In this document: positions 7,650-9,446 of the stretch, in pieces | Position numbering within the stretch: the stretch's first letter is position 1 | Layout of the letters: each line of letters starts with the position of its first letter | Source of the DNA: an uncultured Chloroflexota bacterium | GTDB taxonomy: Bacteria; Chloroflexota; Anaerolineae; Aggregatilineales; Phototrophicaceae | NCBI GenBank assembly: GCA_903904765.1 | Contig: CAIVEA010000115.1 | Span: 1-9,446 of the forward strand | Length of the DNA: 9,446 bases | Direction: 5' to 3' | Program-made: the position numbers and the translations under genes | Notes under the pieces: generated by a model | Databases searched by the model: none | What the model saw: only the letters and a program-made list of their open reading frames with translations | What the model was told of the DNA's origin: nothing

Positions 7650-7679
7650 ATTGTAATTGGGTCTAGCGGGTTTTGCCAA
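7650..7679 (-). promoter_or_regulatory. Sigma-70-type promoter of the amylosucrase gene
   Basis: On the minus strand a -35 box TTGGCA (7674-7679) and a -10 box TACAAT (7650-7655) are separated by 18 bases. Each matches consensus at five of six positions. The predicted start lies about 20 bases before the ATG at 7623, leaving a short leader that contains the Shine-Dalgarno sequence. The promoter was identified by reading only. Confidence 0.65.
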
Positions 7680-7693
7680 TGAAACCGTTTCCA
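7679..7693. promoter_or_regulatory. LacI/CcpA-type operator next to the amylosucrase promoter
   Basis: ATGAAACCGTTTCCA fits the catabolite-responsive element consensus WTGNAANCGNWNNCW at all 15 positions and contains the palindrome GAAACCGTTTC (7681-7691). It touches the -35 box of the amylosucrase promoter by one base. LacI-family regulators bind such CG-centred palindromes. Here one could repress, or activate from just upstream of -35, in response to sugar. No regulator gene is in the window, so which protein binds is unknown. Confidence 0.55.
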
Positions 7694-7722
7694 CACTTGG
7701 TATAAAAAGGTTTGTTGATGCT

Positions 7723-7763
7723 CCCCAACACCACCTATAGTTTTGTGCAGATGGTGTTGAGGG
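7723..7763 (-). terminator. Imperfect hairpin after lysK
   Basis: The arms at 7723-7733 and 7752-7763 pair as an 8-bp CAACACCA/TGGTGTTG core extended by CCC/GGG across a single-base bulge. It begins 8 bases after the lysK stop. On the minus strand a TTTTT run follows, but only about 15 bases later, so it is not a textbook intrinsic terminator. It separates lysK from the amylosucrase promoter, which fits a terminator or an attenuating structure. Confidence 0.4.
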
Positions 7764-7770
7764 CTGGGGA

Positions 7771-8820
7771 CTAAACCAGATTGGTTAGCGATTCGATGAA
7801 GGTTTTGAGGGTTTTGATACCTGTTTGATATTCGCTGAGAGGGATGTGTTCGTTGGGCGTATGGTCGAGGTTGCTGTCGCCCGGGCCGTAAGCGATCATC
7901 GGGCAAGTCCATTTGCCAGCTACGATGTTCATGTCGCATGTACCTGTTTTGAGTACAAAGCCGGGTTGGTTGCCTGTGGCGCGAATGGCGGCCATCATGC
8001 CGCGTGTGAGGGTGGTGTTCTTGTCGGCTTGATAGGCTATTTCGCTGCCCATAGCACGTAGTTCACCATCTGGTTGTGCCATTGCCCGCAGTGCCTTCAC
8101 GACATCATCGGGGGTGAGGCGTGGCGGAAGGCGGAAGGCGACAGTCATGTTTAAGGTTTCGTTGAAGTAGTCGGAACTGGTGTTGATGGTACGCAGACTG
8201 GGCATGATTTGGTCAAAGACTCGTTCGATGCCATGATTTTCACGTTCAGCCCAATCGTGGATGGCGTTCCAGAAATCCGCACCGAGTGCGCCCACTGTCG
8301 GTTCGGGGCGTGCGGTGTGCGCTACAGCACGGCGCAGGCGGTACTCCACGAGGATGCGCCCTTTGTAACCGAGAGTGATGCGATTGGAACCGCTGGGTTC
8401 GCCGATGATGCAATAGGTGGGTGTATAGCGGTCGCTGATGTAGTGAGCGCCTTTGCTTGTGGTAGTTTCTTCTTCTACGCCACCTACGACAAATACGCGC
8501 CAGCCTTCAGGAATGGTGGCCTGCGCGGTGGCTTCGGCAAAGGCACAAAGCGGACCTTTGGCATCCACGCTACCGCGCCCATACAGAATGCCATCTTCCT
8601 CTCGAACGGGTATTTCGCCCGGGAAAGTGTCAATATGACCGAGCAAAATTAAGGTATTGGGTGCGTTTGATGCACCCCGAATACCACAGGCATTCCCCGC
8701 TTCGTCAATCCACGCTTCAAAGCCGCGTTCGCGCATCCAGTTGGTGAGATAGGTCACGGCTGGCGTTTCAAGCGTGGACGGGCTGTAACGGCGTACCAGT
8801 TCTGTGAGCAATTCCGACAT
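7771..8820 (-). CDS. lysK: LysK-like [LysW]-lysine/ornithine hydrolase (M20 family)
   Basis: This is a 349-residue cytoplasmic zinc amidohydrolase, expected to release lysine (or ornithine) from the carrier protein LysW at the end of the alpha-aminoadipate/LysW route. The M20 metal-site motifs are all present: GHIDTFPG (H62, D64), [15 protein letters not shown] (D86), [11 protein letters not shown] (E116, E117), IIGEPSG (E141) and [16 protein letters not shown] (H320). The [10 protein letters not shown] and KTGTCDMN (290-297) stretches are characteristic of LysK rather than of DapE or ArgE. Length and start are normal; ATG 8820 has GGGG 6 bases upstream. No lysW, lysX, lysZ, lysY or lysJ gene lies beside it, so it is either part of a scattered pathway or serves arginine as well as lysine. 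A general acetyl-lysine or acetyl-ornithine deacetylase is the alternative. Confidence 0.85.
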   Translation of the reverse strand: MSELLTELVRRYSPSTLETPAVTYLTNWMRERGFEAWIDEAGNACGIRGASNAPNTLILLGHIDTFPGEIPVREEDGILYGRGSVDAKGPLCAFAEATAQATIPEGWRVFVVGGVEEETTTSKGAHYISDRYTPTYCIIGEPSGSNRITLGYKGRILVEYRLRRAVAHTARPEPTVGALGADFWNAIHDWAERENHGIERVFDQIMPSLRTINTSSDYFNETLNMTVAFRLPPRLTPDDVVKALRAMAQPDGELRAMGSEIAYQADKNTTLTRGMMAAIRATGNQPGFVLKTGTCDMNIVAGKWTCPMIAYGPGDSNLDHTPNEHIPLSEYQTGIKTLKTFIESLTNLV

Positions 8821-8892
8821 AAATTACCCCGTTTCGGATAAGAGTGATCTGTCTACAATCAAGCGAATGAGCGCCGCATGGCGTTGAGGACG

Positions 8893-8920
8893 ATTCTAAC
8901 AGTGTTGACCTTGTTGGCAA
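8893..8920 (-). promoter_or_regulatory. Candidate promoter of lysK
   Basis: On the minus strand TTGCCA (8915-8920) and TAGAAT (8893-8898) are 16 bases apart. The -10 box is preceded by TGT, an extended -10 element. Transcription would begin near 8886, giving a leader of about 65 bases before the ATG at 8820. Confidence 0.5.
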
Positions 8921-8960
8921 GGCGCACGTTGGTGGCGCAGATAGTAGGGAGGATGGGGTG

Positions 8961-8969
8961 TGATACAAT
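8961..8969 (+). promoter_or_regulatory. Candidate extended -10 promoter of the flippase gene
   Basis: TGATACAAT is an extended -10 element (TGN followed by TACAAT). No good -35 box lies 17 bases upstream, as is common for extended -10 promoters. A leader of about 37 bases would precede the ATG at 9013. Together with the lysK promoter it makes the 192-base gap 8821-9012 a divergent promoter region. Confidence 0.4.
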
Positions 8970-9012
8970 GCGCGGAGGTTTTCCCTGATTTTCGGGTTGT
9001 TAATAGCACACT

Positions 9013-9446
9013 ATGCTCAAGCAATTTCTCAAAGCCAGCGTGATCTACGGGTTTGGGAAGTTCATCACTTCTGCTGTCTCATTTTTTCTTGTACCCGTGT
9101 ATACCCGCGTGTTTTCGCCTGCGGATTACGGGACGATTGATATTCTCAACGCAATCAACACACTCATTTTGATGACGATTGCGCTCGAAGTTTCGCAGGG
9201 CGTTATCCGGTTTGTGATTGATGCACCAACCCGTGAGGACCGAGTCAGTTATTCTTCGACGGCACTGTGGTTCAGCGTGGTTGTTTACACAGCGTTCGTG
9301 GTGATTACGATGGTTTTCGCATCACCTCTCAGTTGGCTCGCCCTAAGCCAGATTGGGCAGGAAAGCGCGTTTCAGTGGGCAATGGTGGCGATCTGGGGGA
9401 CGGGTGTGTTCCGTCTAGCGCAAAACCAACTTCGTTACCAGATGAA
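9013..9446 (+). CDS. Wzx-like polysaccharide flippase, MOP superfamily (3' partial)
   Basis: The first 144 codons of an integral membrane protein run off the right edge of the window. The N-terminus MLKQFLKASVIYGFGKF is followed by a hydrophobic helix and the signature VPVYTRVFSPADYGTIDIL (about residues 27-46), typical of the RfbX/Wzx oligosaccharide flippases. Further membrane segments lie near residues 48-60 and 85-106, with another near 125-135. Such proteins move lipid-linked oligosaccharide units across the cytoplasmic membrane for O-antigen, capsule or exopolysaccharide assembly. The ATG at 9013 is the first start after an in-frame TAG at 9004-9006, so the start is well fixed, although its Shine-Dalgarno sequence is poor. 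Glycosyltransferase genes are expected to the right. The repeat unit it carries cannot be told. Confidence 0.88.
   Translation, partial: MLKQFLKASVIYGFGKFITSAVSFFLVPVYTRVFSPADYGTIDILNAINTLILMTIALEVSQGVIRFVIDAPTREDRVSYSSTALWFSVVVYTAFVVITMVFASPLSWLALSQIGQESAFQWAMVAIWGTGVFRLAQNQLRYQM

Noticed and set aside
8209..8652. A 147-codon plus-strand frame opposite lysK
   Set aside because: It is fully antisense to a conserved gene with all catalytic motifs, and its translation resembles no known family.
8768..8968. A 66-codon minus-strand frame overlapping the lysK start
   Set aside because: It covers the candidate lysK promoter and the lysK N-terminus in another frame and shows no recognisable motif.
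8821..9012. Possible riboswitch in the lysK leader
   Set aside because: The leader is about 65 bases and shows no lysine-riboswitch or other known aptamer core by eye.

Overview
The window looks like a piece of a Chloroflexota chromosome, most likely Anaerolineae-like. This is an inference from three things. There is a very large secreted protein with long Thr/Pro 'TPTATPT' linkers. There is a CarH-like B12-binding regulator. There is a LysK-type hydrolase of the LysW-dependent lysine/arginine route. No rRNA, tRNA, CRISPR array or transposase was found. Coding density is high, and no gap between genes exceeds about 210 bases.

Layout. (1) Positions 2-604, plus strand: the C-terminal 200 residues of a cobalamin-binding protein of the CarH/MerR-regulator type, cut by the window edge. 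(2) Positions 605-677: a short convergent gap with a strong hairpin that can serve as terminator for both flanking genes. (3) Positions 678-5477, minus strand: a 1599-residue secreted multimodular protein. In order it has a signal peptide, a PQQ-like beta-propeller, a linker, a DUF5060-like domain, a clan GH-A TIM barrel, a beta-sandwich, a long linker, a cohesin-like domain, a linker, a carboxypeptidase-regulatory-like domain and a dockerin-like domain. (4) Positions 5686-7623, minus strand: a complete amylosucrase (GH13), with a promoter and a LacI/CcpA-type operator in front of it. (5) Positions 7771-8820, minus strand: a LysK-like M20 amidohydrolase with its own candidate promoter. (6) Positions 9013-9446, plus strand: the first 144 codons of a polysaccharide (Wzx-like) flippase, cut by the right edge.

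The genes do not form one obvious operon. Two deal with carbohydrate: the secreted hydrolase acts outside the cell, and the amylosucrase acts in the cytoplasm turning sucrose into alpha-glucan. The flippase probably opens an envelope or exopolysaccharide locus to the right. LysK is amino-acid biosynthesis, separated from its usual partners.

The points most worth a second look are the cohesin-plus-dockerin hydrolase fused to a propeller, the operator abutting the amylosucrase -35 box, and the B12 protein that keeps the W-x9-EH motif but lacks the neighbouring histidine used in the CarH photo-adduct. No unambiguously new system was found.
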